Shown here piece after piece: positions 14,792-24,374 of a stretch of DNA of 64,000 nt; position 1 is the first letter of the stretch; the number at the start of each line of letters is the position of its first letter. The stretch covers positions 909,378-973,377 of the forward strand of contig JAOSJK010000001.1 of NCBI GenBank assembly GCA_027494135.1, read 5' to 3'. The stretch comes from Acidimicrobiia bacterium (GTDB taxonomy: Bacteria; Actinomycetota; Acidimicrobiia; IMCC26256; PALSA-610). The translations under genes and the position numbers were made by a program. The notes beneath the pieces are model-generated. The model was given only the letters and a program-made list of their open reading frames with translations. It did no database searches and was not told the DNA's origin.

Positions 14792-15604
14792 ATGTCCGAG
14801 CCCTTCTCCGTCTCCGCAGCCGACCTCCTCCGCTGGGCCGAGACCCTCTCGGGGATCGCGCGCACTGGGCTGGGATTCACCGAGAGCCTCTACGAGAAGG
14901 AGCGCTTCGAGGAGATCCTGCGCGTCGCGGCCGACGTGCGTGCGGCGGCGATCGACGAGGCCGAGAGCGACGCCCTCTTCGAGGAGTGGCTCGCCAGCGT
15001 CGGCAGCGGCGTCTCTGGCTACGTGACACCCAAGGTCGCGGTTGCAGCCGTTGTCGGCAACGACGACGGGGAGATCCTCCTCACGCACCGCACCGACGGG
15101 TTCTGGCTCTACCCGGTCGGCTGGGCCGACGTCGGGTACTCCCCTTCGGAGGTGGCGGTGAAGGAGGTGTACGAGGAGACCGGGATGGAGGTCGAGCCGG
15201 TCTCGGTCATCGCGCTCGTCGACGGGTTGCGACTCGGCTTCGCCCGCATCCCCCTGTACTCGATCGTCTTCCACTGCAGGCTCCTCGGCGGTGAGCTGCG
15301 CGGGCATCCGCTCGAGACCCAGGACGTCGGATTCTTCGCGCGCGACCGCCTACCGCAGCCGCTCGCCGGTGCGCACCGCTGGCTCGATCTCGCCTTCGCC
15401 GCGATCGACGGCGTGAGCCCGCCCTGCGACTTCGAGCCCCCCGCACCCCCTGGCGCTCCCCCTGACCCCCAACAACCACGAGCGTCGATAGACCACAATA
15501 TTTGTGGTCTATCGACGCTCGTCCCTGTCGCTGCCGTCGGCGGCGCACCTACGATGGGCCCTTGGGGCCGGTCGGGGCCGCACCGTCGGAGGGCGATCAG
15601 ATGA
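14792..15604 (+). CDS. Nudix hydrolase with N-terminal NUDIX_N2-like domain
   Basis: A nucleoside-diphosphate-linked compound pyrophosphatase. Residues about 1-65 match the helical N-terminal domain found before ADP-ribose/ADP-glucose type Nudix enzymes (LLRWAETLSGIARTGLGF, ERFEEILRVAADVRA). The Nudix domain follows, with GWADVGYSPSEVAVKEVYEETGM. The core KEVYEETG is conserved but the first Glu of the Nudix box is Tyr. The biological 3' end is doubtful. The C-rich stretch 15433-15470 could hide a one-base deletion; in the neighbouring frame a TGA lies at 15463-15465. As written, the ORF runs through the palindromic repeat and ends in an ATGA at 15601-15604. Confidence 0.85.
   Translation: MSEPFSVSAADLLRWAETLSGIARTGLGFTESLYEKERFEEILRVAADVRAAAIDEAESDALFEEWLASVGSGVSGYVTPKVAVAAVVGNDDGEILLTHRTDGFWLYPVGWADVGYSPSEVAVKEVYEETGMEVEPVSVIALVDGLRLGFARIPLYSIVFHCRLLGGELRGHPLETQDVGFFARDRLPQPLAGAHRWLDLAFAAIDGVSPPCDFEPPAPPGAPPDPQQPRASIDHNICGLSTLVPVAAVGGAPTMGPWGRSGPHRRRAIR
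15478..15522. repeat. 45-bp interspersed palindrome, copy A
   Basis: A 21-base arm beginning ACGAGCGTCGATAGACC and its perfect complement flank the central three bases TAT. It lies at the 3' end of the Nudix gene. Copy B (33016) is identical when read on the opposite strand; copy C (42871) differs by one base. Its AT-rich centre (CACAATATTTGTG) stands out from the surrounding high-GC DNA. Confidence 0.95.
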
Positions 15605-15642
15605 CCAGCAGCCGATGAGCAGCAGCCGATGAGCAGCAGCCG
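15601..15642 (+). repeat. three 14-bp tandem repeats forming a chain of mini-ORFs before the acyltransferase start
   Basis: Three units of ATGAGCAGCAGCCG (the first has one C for G) end exactly at the acyltransferase ATG 15643, which itself begins ATGAGCAGC. Each unit encodes a five-residue ORF (MTSSR, MSSSR, MSSSR) whose TGA overlaps the next ATG as ATGA. The only convincing Shine-Dalgarno sequence, GGAGGG at 15588-15593, is placed for the first ATG (15601), not for 15643. Ribosomes could therefore reach the real gene by repeated termination and reinitiation. Confidence 0.9.
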
Positions 15643-17057
15643 ATGAGCAGCTACGAGAGGTTGGCGTCGCTCGACGCCAGCTTCCTGCACATGGAGCGCC
15701 TCGAGTACCCGATGCACGTCGGCGCCGTGAGCATCTTCGACGGTGCCCCGTTCTTCGACGCCGGCGGACGTTTCCGCCTGCGGGAGGTGCGCGAACTGGT
15801 CGAGTCGCGGCTGACGCTGATCCCCAGGTACCGCAAGCGCCTCATGTTCGTGCACCTCGACCAGGGACGCCCGGTCTGGATCGACGACGACAGGTTCGAC
15901 ATCGGCTACCACGTGAGGCTCACGGCGCTGCCGAAGCCGGGGGCTGGGAGCAGCTCGTGGCGCTCGTCCAGAGAGTCGAGGAGCAGCTGCTCGACAGGGA
16001 CCGGCCGCTCTGGGAGCTGTGGTTCGTCGAGGGACTCGAAGACGGTCGGGTGGCGCTGATCCAGAAGACACACCACGCTCTGGTCGACGGTGTCTCGGGT
16101 GTCGACGTCGCGACGATGCTCCTCGACGCGTCTCCCGAGTACGAGGCGGTCGAGCCGGCCGAGTGGCGCCCAGAGCCCGCGCCGACGCCGTCGGAGCTGC
16201 TCGTGGCGACCCTGCGGGAGCGGATCACCGAGCCCGCCGAGATCGTGCGAACCGTGCGACGTGCCCTGCGCGGTCCGCGCGTGGCCGCCAACAGGATCAC
16301 GCAGATCGCGCGCTCGCTCGCGACCTTCGTCGACCGCGACGCCGTCGCTCCCCGCACCTCGCTCAACACCTCGCTCACCGGGCGTCACCGCAGGCTCGCG
16401 ACGGCCCGTATCCCCCTGGACGACGTGAAGCAGATACGGCGCACCTACGGCGGGACTGTCAACGACGTCATCCTCGCCGGCGTCTCGGGCGCGCTGGCGC
16501 GTCTACTGCGATCCCGCGGAGAGGAAGTAGACGATCTGCACATCCGGATCCTCTGCCCCGTCTCGGTGCGCGACGACTCCGAGCGCAACACGCTCGGCAA
16601 CAAGGTCTCGGCGATGATCATCACTCTCCCGATCGGCATCGCAGATCCGGCCGAGCGTCTCGCCGCCATCCATTCGAATACGAAGCACCTCAAGGAGCGC
16701 GAGCAGGCCGTGGGCGCCGACTTCCTGCTCGGGCTCACTCAGTACGCGGCACCGACGCTGATCGGTCTCGCTGCGCGCGTCGTCCACCGCCAGCCGTTCA
16801 TCAACCTCGTCGTCACCAACGTGCCCGGACCACAGGTACCGCTGTACCTCATGGGCTCTCGGATGCTCGAGGCATTCCCGATCGTGCCCCTCACCGCGAA
16901 CTTGAGCGTGGTCGTCGGCATACTCTCCTACGACGGTGTCCTCTACTTCGGCCTCTTCGGCGATCGCGAAGCCTGCGCCGACCTCGAGGTCTTCGCCGCG
17001 GCACTCGACGACTCCTTCGCCGAGATGCTCAAGCACGCACGGGAGGCGGGCTCGTAG
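15643..17057 (+). CDS. wax ester synthase / acyl-CoA:diacylglycerol acyltransferase, one-base deletion
   Basis: WS/DGAT family enzyme that esterifies acyl-CoA to diacylglycerol or long-chain alcohols, making storage lipid. About 471 residues once repaired. The N-terminal part MSSYERLASLDASFLHMER reads from 15643. A G-run at 15939-15943 has lost a base, after which the frame containing ALVQRVEEQLLDRDRPLWELW continues to 17057. The catalytic HHxxxDG motif is intact (KTHHALVDGVSG), and the C-terminal segment FINLVVTNVPGPQVPLYL is typical. Translation probably depends on the mini-ORF chain immediately upstream. An amidase gene follows. Confidence 0.92.
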
Positions 17058-17137
17058 CCTCCACCCCGGCACCCGAGACGCGAGCAGACCAATCCATCGG
17101 CGCCACGGAGGCGCCCGACACGACGGGAGAGCTGACG

Positions 17138-18563
17138 ATGGGCGAGCTGTGGGAGCGCGACGCATGGGAGATCGCCGACGACATCCGCGCCGGACGCCTC
17201 GCGGCGCGTGAAGTGCTCGACGTGCACCTGGAGCGGCTCGAGCGGTTCAACGGCGAGCTCAACGCCTTCCACTACGTCGACGCCGACGGCGCGCGCGAGC
17301 AGGCGGAGGAGATCGACCGTAGGGTGAAGGACGGCGACGACCCCGGGCCCTGGGCCGGCGTGCCGATGGGGATCAAGGAGCTCGCCGCGGCGAAGGGCAT
17401 GCCCGACACGCATGGCTCGCTTCTCTTCGCAGACGAGGTCGCCGGCGAGGACTGCACCGAGGTCGCGCCTGCGCGCCGCGGGTGCGGTCGTCGTGGGCAA
17501 GACGACCTCCCCGGAGTTCGGCGCCACGAACTGGACCCGCTCGCACATCCACGGGGTCACGCGCAACCCCTGGAACGTCGAGCGCACCCCCGGCGGCTCC
17601 TCCGGCGGCTCGGCGGCGGCCGTCGCCGCGGGGATCATGCCCATCTGCACCGGCAGCGACGGCGGGGGCTCTATCCGGATCCCCTGCGCGTACAGCGGCC
17701 TCTTCGGATTCAAGGTGACGTTCGGGAGAGTGGGCTCCGGGCCCGGGGCCTTCGACACCGGCCTGACCTCCGTTCCGGGGCCGATCGCCCGATCGGTCCT
17801 CGACGCGGCGCGCTACATCGACGCCATCGCCGGCCCGACGGTCGTCGACCCCACCTCGCTGCCGAAGCCTCCCGTGCCCTACGAGGACGGGCTCCGCTCC
17901 GGCGACTCCGTGAAGCGCCTCCGGGGGAAGCGCGCTGCGTGGTCGGCGACCCTCGGCTTCGCGGTCTGCGACCCCGAGGTCGAGCGCGTTGCCTTCGACG
18001 CAGCCATGGCACTCGCCGACGACGCCGGCCTCGAGATGGTCGAAGTGGAGCCGCATCTGCCGAAGCCGGGCCGGTCCTGGGGCATCGTCTCCGGTCTCGA
18101 CGTGGCGATGAACTACCTGGAGCAGGCTCGCGGGCGCATGGAGGAGCTGACGCCGGTGCCACGGGCAGGCATGGAGATGATCGAGCAGATCACCATCGAC
18201 GAGCTGCTCACCGCGTACCGGCGCCGCCACGAGCTCTTGCTGGCGATCGCCGAGGTCTTCGACGAGGTCGACGTCCTGTTGACCCCGACGACGGCCACCA
18301 CCGCGTTCGTAGCCGAGGGGCCGCCTCCCACCGAGATCGCCGGACGGCGCGCCGGAGGGATCGGATCGGTACCGTTCACACCGCCGTTCAACATCTCGGG
18401 GCAGCCCGGCGTGAGCATCCCCGTAGGTCTCTCCGACGAGGGGCTGCCCGTGGGCCTGCAGGTCGTCGCGCGCCGCCACGAAGAGGACCTCTGCCTCGGC
18501 GCCGGCCTCGTCGCCGAGGAGCGCCGGCCGTGGCCGAAGCTCGCGCCGATGGCGTACTCGTGA
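17138..18563 (+). CDS. amidase (amidase signature family), frameshifted
   Basis: Ser-cis-Ser-Lys hydrolase that cleaves carboxamides; about 475 residues. The first part starts at ATG 17138 (GGGAG 8-10 bases upstream) and contains the triad Lys in GVPMGIKELAAAKG. Near 17467-17474 a one-base insertion, or loss of two, moves reading to the frame of LRAAGAVVVGKTTSPEFG. The glycine/serine signature GGSSGGSAAAVAAG followed by TGSDGGGSIRIP carries the other two triad residues. It resembles 6-aminohexanoate or general acylamide amidases, not GatA, since no gatC/gatB is nearby; the substrate is unknown. It is probably cotranscribed with the preceding acyltransferase. Confidence 0.9.
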
Positions 18564-18588
18564 TCGACCGGGCCCGCGTGGCGCTCGT

Positions 18589-19792
18589 TCAGGCAGGCGC
18601 GGGCGCCACGCGGTAGAGGAGGCGGTCGTCCTCCGACCAGCGCTCGGCCTGGCCCGGAGTGCACCAGGTGCTCGAGGTGGGCGTACGTCTCTGCCTCGGC
18701 CATGATCCCCCAATGGCGCTCCGGGAAGACCTCCTTGGAGAGGTCGCTCACCGTCGCGGGCCCGACCGAGTTCGAGACCCTCCGGAGCAGCTCCATCCGC
18801 TCGGCGTGGTGCTCCTTGATCTCGGCCACACGACCGCGCAGATCGGTGAACGGGTGTCCGTGCGCCGGGAGCGCCAGGTTCACACCCTCGATGTCGGCGA
18901 CGAGGTCGAGCGTCGCCAGGTACGACTTCAGCGAGTCGGCCTTCTGCACCCCGGACACGTGTGGCGTGATGGTCGGCAGCACGTGATCGCCGCAGAGGAG
19001 AGTCCCGGTCTCGGCGTCGAGGAGGCAGACGTGATCGACGGTGTGGCCCGGAGTGTGCACGGTCACCCAGTCGCGATCTGCGAGCCTGATCCGCTCACCG
19101 TGGTGCACGCGCCGCGTCGGCTCCGGCGACGTGAACATCAGCGACATGAGCCTGAAGCTGAGCCTACGACGGAGCGGCGGCACGAAGCCCTTCGTCCCCC
19201 ACGGGGTCGGCGTCCCCCAGGGGCGCGCCGTCGTCTCCTGCTCCTCGGTGTCGTCGTGGATGACATCCGGGTCGTCCTTGGCCGCCTCCTCGATCGTGGG
19301 GATCTCGTCGGGCGAGCGGTTCATCTCGACGGCGAGCGCCGCGAAGTCGGACTCGGCCCTGAGCGCCTCCGAGTCGGTCAGTGCCCGCTGCTCGCTCGGA
19401 CCCTTGACCGTCCAGGTCGAGAAGGCGTGGTGCGCCACCAGGTCGGCACCGGTCTCCTTCGCGAGCCGCCCGGCGTTGCCGAAGTGGTCGGGGTGCGAGT
19501 GGGTCACGATCACTGTGTGGACGTCCTTGACCCCGTAGCCGGCCGACTTCAGGCGCTGCTCCAGGGCCTTCCACGACTGCGGGCCCGGCAGGCCGGGGTC
19601 GACGACCGCCAGCCCGCGGCCGTCTATCAGGCCGTACATGTTCACGTGGCCGAGCCCCGGGATCACGATCGGGAGCTGCATCCGCAGGATCCCAGGAGCG
19701 ACCTCGGTCACCTCCGGGGAGGCGTCCTCCTGCTCCTGCCTCAGGGGTCGTCGTGACCCGGTGCCCCCGGGGCTCTCCGTGGCGTCCGTCAT
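18589..19792 (-). CDS. metallo-beta-lactamase fold hydrolase, one-base insertion near the 3' end
   Basis: About 400 residues. The zinc ligands are in THSHPDHFG (HxHxDH), HTPGHTVDH, the Asp of LCGDHVL and the final His in PAHGHP. A helical C-terminal domain follows, as in the glyoxalase-II/LACTB2-like group with a winged-helix tail. An extra base in CCC at 18653-18655 throws the published frame into nonsense; removing it gives the expected ending ...AERWSEDDRLLYRVAPAPA and a stop at 18589. The start ATG 19792 lacks a clear ribosome site. A TetR-type palindrome lies 17 bases upstream. Substrate unknown. Confidence 0.85.
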
Positions 19793-19808
19793 CGCGCGTC
19801 GATCGTAC

Positions 19809-19824
19809 TTGACCGCCCGGTCAA
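19809..19824. promoter_or_regulatory. palindromic operator-like site upstream of the MBL hydrolase
   Basis: TTGACCG-CC-CGGTCAA, a perfect 7-base inverted repeat of the kind bound by TetR-family repressors. It lies 17-32 bases before the MBL hydrolase ATG on the minus strand and overlaps the rlmB stop codon (19821-19823), so the hydrolase is probably transcribed separately and repressed. No TetR gene is in the window. Confidence 0.5.
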
Positions 19825-20612
19825 GCCCCATCCGCGATCCGGCGCCTCGCCACCTCGTGGCAGGCGATCGCGGCGGCCGCCGCCACGTTGAGGGACCCGA
19901 TCCGACCGTGCATGGGGATGCCGGCGACGACGTCGCAGCGCTGCCTCGTCAGACGTCCCAGGCCGCGACCCTCGGCGCCGAAGACGAGCACGACGGGTTG
20001 ATCGACCAGATCCAGGTCGTAGAGGTCCCTGTCGCCGCTGCCGTCGAGGCCGACCACCCATACCTCGGCGCGTGCAGCCCGCTCGAGAGCCGACGGGATC
20101 CCGCTCACCGAGGCGATGGGCAGGTGCTCGATCGCGCCCGCAGCCGACTTCGCGACGGCAGGGGTGATGCGCGCCGCACGGTGACGCGGGATCACGAGGC
20201 CGGTCGCGCCCGCCGTCTCGGCCACGCGCGCCACCGCTCCGAGGTTGCGCGGATCGGTCACGCCGTCGAGAGCGACGAGGAACGCCGACGGATCCCCGAG
20301 GAGATCGTCGAGGCTCGCCGCTCGAATGGCATCGGCCGTGGCGATCACGCCCTGGTGGACATCGGTGCGCGCCAACGACGCGATCCGCTCCGGGGAGGTC
20401 TCTCGCAGCGACGGCCCTGCCAGGGAGACGATCTCGTCGAGGAGCGCGCTCGGCTCAGCGGCGCTCGACACCCACACGGTGCGCACGCGCCTACGGCCGA
20501 CTAGCAGCTCGCGCACCGCGCGCCGGCCCTCGACCTGCTCCCCGCCGAGGCCTCCGTCGTCGCGCCGAGAGGGCTCCTGTCGTGCGCGTCCCGCCGGCCG
20601 GCGCGAGGTCAT
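19821..20612 (-). CDS. rlmB: 23S rRNA 2'-O-methyltransferase RlmB (TrmH/SpoU family)
   Basis: Knotted SPOUT methyltransferase that 2'-O-methylates G2251 (E. coli numbering) of 23S rRNA; 263 residues. The N-terminal substrate-binding domain contains EQVEGRRAVRELLVGRRRV. The catalytic domain has the three SpoU motifs: LDGVTDPRNLGAVARVAE, LVFGAEGRGLGRL and IPMHGRIGSLNVAAAAAI. Its ATG overlaps the cysS stop (ATGA). The cysS-rlmB pairing is conserved in both Bacillus and Mycobacterium and supports the name over other TrmH paralogues. Confidence 0.93.
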   Translation of the reverse strand: MTSRRPAGRARQEPSRRDDGGLGGEQVEGRRAVRELLVGRRRVRTVWVSSAAEPSALLDEIVSLAGPSLRETSPERIASLARTDVHQGVIATADAIRAASLDDLLGDPSAFLVALDGVTDPRNLGAVARVAETAGATGLVIPRHRAARITPAVAKSAAGAIEHLPIASVSGIPSALERAARAEVWVVGLDGSGDRDLYDLDLVDQPVVLVFGAEGRGLGRLTRQRCDVVAGIPMHGRIGSLNVAAAAAIACHEVARRRIADGA

Positions 20613-21998
20613 CGGTGCCAGATCGTGCCGCGCGGGGTGTCCTCGACCGTCACCCCCATCGACTGCAACAGGTCGCGGATACGATCGGCTTCGTCGAAGT
20701 CCTTCCGGCTCCGGGCTTCGACGCGTTCGGCGACCAGAGCGTCTATCTCGGCGTCGGCATCTCCGCCGGCACCTTCGCGGTCTCCGCCCTCGACGCTCCT
20801 GTCGTCGCCGGCGATGCCGAGTCCGAACGTCCGGCAGAGCTCACCGACGGTGCGACGTGCGCGGCGGCGTCGTCGAGCCTCCGCGCGTCGATCGCCACGT
20901 TCGCGTCACGGACCAGGTCGTAGACGACAGCGAGCGCGCCGGGCGTGTCGAAGTCGTCTTCCATCGCGCGCACGAACTGCGAGGTGTCGCCGTGAGGCAC
21001 CGCTTCCAGGCCCTCACCGCGGGCGCGCCGCGTCAGGGAGTCGAGCCGCTCCACTCCGGCGGCCGCTGCGCGCAGCTGTTCGTCGTTGATCTCCATCGGG
21101 CGCCGGTAGTGGGTCTGGAGAACGAGCAGGCGGAAAGCTCGAGGACCATGCGCGTCGAGAGCGTCACTCAGCTTCGTGAAGTTGCCGAGCGACTTCGACA
21201 TCTTCTCCCCGCCGACCACGACCATGCCGGAGTGCAGCCAGTGGCGCGCGAATCGCCGCCCGGCGCCCTCGGCCTGCGCGATCTCGTTCTCATGATGCGG
21301 GAAGACGAGATCGTCGCCGCCACCGTGGATGTCGAAGCCGTCGCCGAGTATCTCCAGCGACATCGCCGAGCACTCGATGTGCCAGCCGGGCCTGCCCGGC
21401 CCCCAGGGTGACTCCCATGTCGGCTCGCCCGGCTTCGCGGCCTTCCACAGCGCGAAGTCGACGGGGCTCCGCTTCTCCTCGTCGACCTCGACCCGCGCCC
21501 CGCGGCTTCGAGCAGCTCGTCGAGCCGGCGGTGCGACAGCGATCCGTACTCCGGGAAGGTGTCGACCTGGAAGTAGACGCCCTGACCCTCGATGACGTAT
21601 GCGCTGCCCGCCGCGATCAGATCGGCGATCAGCCGCTGCATCTCGCCGACGAACTCCGTCGCGTGCGGCATGTCGTCGGGGCGCATCACGCCGAGCCGAT
21701 CCATCTGCTCCCAGTAGGCAGCCTCGTACCGCGCCGAGAGCTCGGGCTCGGTGGTCCCGCTATCCGCCGCCCTCGCGATGATACGGTCCTCGATGTCGGT
21801 GACGTTGTTGACGAACGTGACGTCGTCTCCGCGCCACCTCAGGTATCTGCGGATCACGTCGAAGACCGTGGCGGTTCGGCCGTGGCCCACGTGCGGATCG
21901 TCGTACACGGTCGGCCCGCACACGTACATGGAGATGGCACCCGGTCGCCGCGGCTCGAACTCGACCTTCGCCCGTGCTGCCGTGTCGTAGAAGCGCAT
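20609..21998 (-). CDS. cysS: cysteinyl-tRNA synthetase, two one-base deletions
   Basis: Class I synthetase charging tRNA-Cys. Reading from ATG 21998 gives YVCGPTVYD and the HIGH-type motif PHVGHGR. A C-run at 21498-21501 has lost a base, after which the next frame carries the zinc-site His residues of [10 protein letters not shown] and the KMSKSLGNF motif. A second lost base near 20853 shifts to the true C-terminus, ending [22 protein letters not shown]...IWHR at 20609. The reconstructed protein is about 463 residues, normal for CysS. The alternative ending at 20743 is an artefact. Coupled to rlmB by an ATGA overlap. Confidence 0.92.
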
Positions 21999-22055
21999 CA
22001 AGGGGCGAGGCTACCCGCGCTGATTCTCGTGCCCGGACCCGTCAGCAAGGCTCGG

Positions 22056-22550
22056 TCAGCCGCGCTCCACGAGGGCGACCGCCCAGGCCGCGATCGCCTC
22101 GGCGCGACCGATGCTGCCCACTCCCTCACCTCTCTTGGCCTTCACCGAGACCGCGATCGCCTCACCCATCGGCTCGGCAGCCGCATCGAGGGCGCCCGCG
22201 AGGTTCGCCGACATCGCCTCCACGTGCGGTGCCAGGCGAGGCTCCTCGGCAGCGACCACCACGTCGACGTTGCCGACCCAGAAGCCGGCGGCCCGCACGC
22301 GCCCCGCGACCTCGGCCAAGATCTCGATCGACGACGCACCGAGGTACCGCTCGTCGGTCGACGGGAACAGCGTCCCGATGTCGGGCAGGCCCGCCGCGCC
22401 GAGCACGGCGTCGGCTACGGCGTGTGCGACGGCGTCGGCGTCGGAGTGGCCGGTCAGACCGCGACCTTCGATCGTCACTCCGCCGAGCACCAGCGGGCCG
22501 TCGCCCCCGAACGGGTGAACGTCGAACCCCATCCCGACCCGAACCTTCAT
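22056..22550 (-). CDS. ispF: 2-C-methyl-D-erythritol 2,4-cyclodiphosphate synthase
   Basis: Fifth enzyme of the MEP isoprenoid pathway, cyclising CDP-methylerythritol 2-phosphate. 164 residues, the usual length. Zinc-binding and active-site segments are visible: VGMGFDVHPF (Asp and His ligands), LTGHSDADAVAHAVADAVLGA and LFPSTDERY. ATG 22550 overlaps the ispD stop by four bases, so IspD and IspF are made from one coupled message, matching their consecutive roles and the fused IspDF form of other bacteria. Confidence 0.97.
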   Translation of the reverse strand: MKVRVGMGFDVHPFGGDGPLVLGGVTIEGRGLTGHSDADAVAHAVADAVLGAAGLPDIGTLFPSTDERYLGASSIEILAEVAGRVRAAGFWVGNVDVVVAAEEPRLAPHVEAMSANLAGALDAAAEPMGEAIAVSVKAKRGEGVGSIGRAEAIAAWAVALVERG

Positions 22551-23179
22551 TCCGCTCCCATGAGTCCGTCGATCAGCTCGAGGTCGGTGGCGACTGTCAC
22601 CTTGATGTTGCGGGCCTCGCCCTCGACGACCACAACGGTCCAGCCGGCGGCCTCTACCAGGGCTGCGTCGTCGGTTCCGGTCGCCCCTCCGGCGTGCGCG
22701 TCGCGGAGGACTTCTGCGCGGAACGCCTGCGGCGTCTGGACCGCATGCAGGCCGTCGCGAGCGACGGTCTCCACGACACGGCCTCCGCTCACCCGTTTGA
22801 CGGTGTCGGCCACCGGGATCGCCGGAATCGCCGCATCGGCCCCCGCCTCTACGGCCCGGACCGCCGCGAGGAAGAGCGCCCGAGTGGCCAACGGTCTGGC
22901 GGCGTCGTGGACGACGATCGTCTCGGCGTCCGGCGGTACCGCCCTCAGCCCCGCCCGAACGGACTCGGATCGGGTCACCCCACCCGTCACCGTTGCCACA
23001 CCTTCGGGCGGCACCCACTGCCCATCCGGTGGAAGGACGACGACGACCCCGTCGCACGCTTCGCGCGCCGTCGCCACCGCGCGCTCGACCAGCGAACGGC
23101 CGGCCAGGCGCGCGAACTGCTTCGCCCCGCCAAACCGGGATCCGTCCCCTGCGGCGACAACGATTGCCCACACGCTCAC
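22547..23179 (-). CDS. ispD: 2-C-methyl-D-erythritol 4-phosphate cytidylyltransferase
   Basis: Third enzyme of the MEP pathway, transferring CMP to methylerythritol phosphate. About 210 residues. The nucleotide-binding loop AIVVAAGDGSRFGGAKQF is at the N-terminus. VTRSESVRAGL, VVHDAARPL and the C-terminal IKVTVATDLEL are further signatures. GTG 23179 (VSVWAIVVAAG) is chosen as the start; GTG 23173 is possible. The longer frame reaching 23317 is rejected because it would run through the 3' end of the PIN/TRAM gene. A 25-base gap separates the two genes. Confidence 0.95.
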   Translation of the reverse strand: MSVWAIVVAAGDGSRFGGAKQFARLAGRSLVERAVATAREACDGVVVVLPPDGQWVPPEGVATVTGGVTRSESVRAGLRAVPPDAETIVVHDAARPLATRALFLAAVRAVEAGADAAIPAIPVADTVKRVSGGRVVETVARDGLHAVQTPQAFRAEVLRDAHAGGATGTDDAALVEAAGWTVVVVEGEARNIKVTVATDLELIDGLMGAE

Positions 23180-23204
23180 CCCGTCAGTATTGCCGGGGCC
23201 GCGT

Positions 23205-24259
23205 CTACTCCGCGTCGGCCTGGTCGATCGCAGCGAACACCAGACGGCCTGCGCTCGTCGGGACCACCGACGCCACGCGCAGGAGCGCCTCGGGGCCGCC
23301 CACCAATGGAGCTCCACCGTTCACCACGACCATCGAGCCGTCCTGGAGGTGGCCTACCCCCTGACCGGGCTCTCTGCCTGCGCGGGTCAGCGCAACCTTG
23401 ACGAAATCGCCGGGGATGACGGCGGGGAGCAGGTCGGCCACGAGCCTGCGCAGGTTGCACGTAGGCACCCCCTGGATCTCGGCGTTCTTCGCGAGCGCGG
23501 CGTCGTTGGTGAGGAGACGCAGCTCCAGACGCTTGGCCAGAGCTGCGAGCTTCGCATCGACCGCCGAGTGCTCGGGCACCTCGTCGTCGAGCACCAGCAG
23601 TCGCACCGGGCCCTCCCGTCTCAGAACGTCGAGGATCTCCATACCGCGACGCGCCCTGCGCGAGCGCGCCTCGTCGGGCGAGTCCGCGAAGCCCTGCAGC
23701 TCGTCGAGGACGAATCGCGCGACCAGCAGGTCGGAGCCGAGCAGGCCGGAACGCGCCATCGGTAGGAGCTGCCCGTCCATCACCACCGACGTGTCGACGA
23801 GCAGGCCGTCGCGCGAGTCGTATGCGTGCGCCCTGACGAGGGGACGGGTCGAGAGCCCCAACATCTCCAGGATCGCGGCGCTCTTGCCACCGACGATCAC
23901 CGCGCCCATCCAGAGCCCCACCCACACGACGAGGCCCGCGAGCGGCAGGCCGACGACCTTGGGCAGCAGCACGACGATGGGGACCGCCGGCACTATCCCC
24001 GCAAGTGCGCCGCCGACTGCTCCCACGGTCGCAGCGACGACGGTGGAAGCAGGAACGCGCTCCGCCCGGCGGTCGATCGCGCCCACTGCGCGGTCGAGCA
24101 GGCGGCCGATCGACCCCCACCCACATAGCCGGCGAGGCAGCCGAGAATGCCGCCGACCCCCTCGATCCCCGACCCGGGATCACCGAGATCGCGCGCGAGC
24201 CAGAACCCGGCGGCTGTGCCGAGCACGACTACGAACATCCGGACGACTTCGACGAACAT
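23205..24259 (-). CDS. PIN/TRAM domain membrane protein (YacL-like), one-base deletion
   Basis: A membrane-anchored PIN-fold protein, about 350 residues. The N-terminus from ATG 24259 (GGGAGG before it) holds two helices (RMFVVVLGTAAGFWLA, GGILGCLAGYVGGG). A C-run at 24114-24118 has lost a base; the following frame supplies further helices, then the PIN domain with its first Asp in LLVDTSVVMDGQ and acidic residues in LLTNDAALAKNAEIQG, and a C-terminal TRAM domain (VKVALTRAGREPGQGVGHLQDGSM). PIN domains are usually RNases, but YacL's substrate is unknown. It lies next to ispD, as yacL does in Bacillus. Confidence 0.9.
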
Positions 24260-24374
24260 CTGCCTCCCGTGCGGCCCTCCCCCTCTTGATCGGTCGTACC
24301 CGCTCGCCGCTTGAACCGTCCCGGGCGGAGCGGCCTCCGGTAGCCTTCGCACGAGTCTCCGAGGGGAAGCAGCC

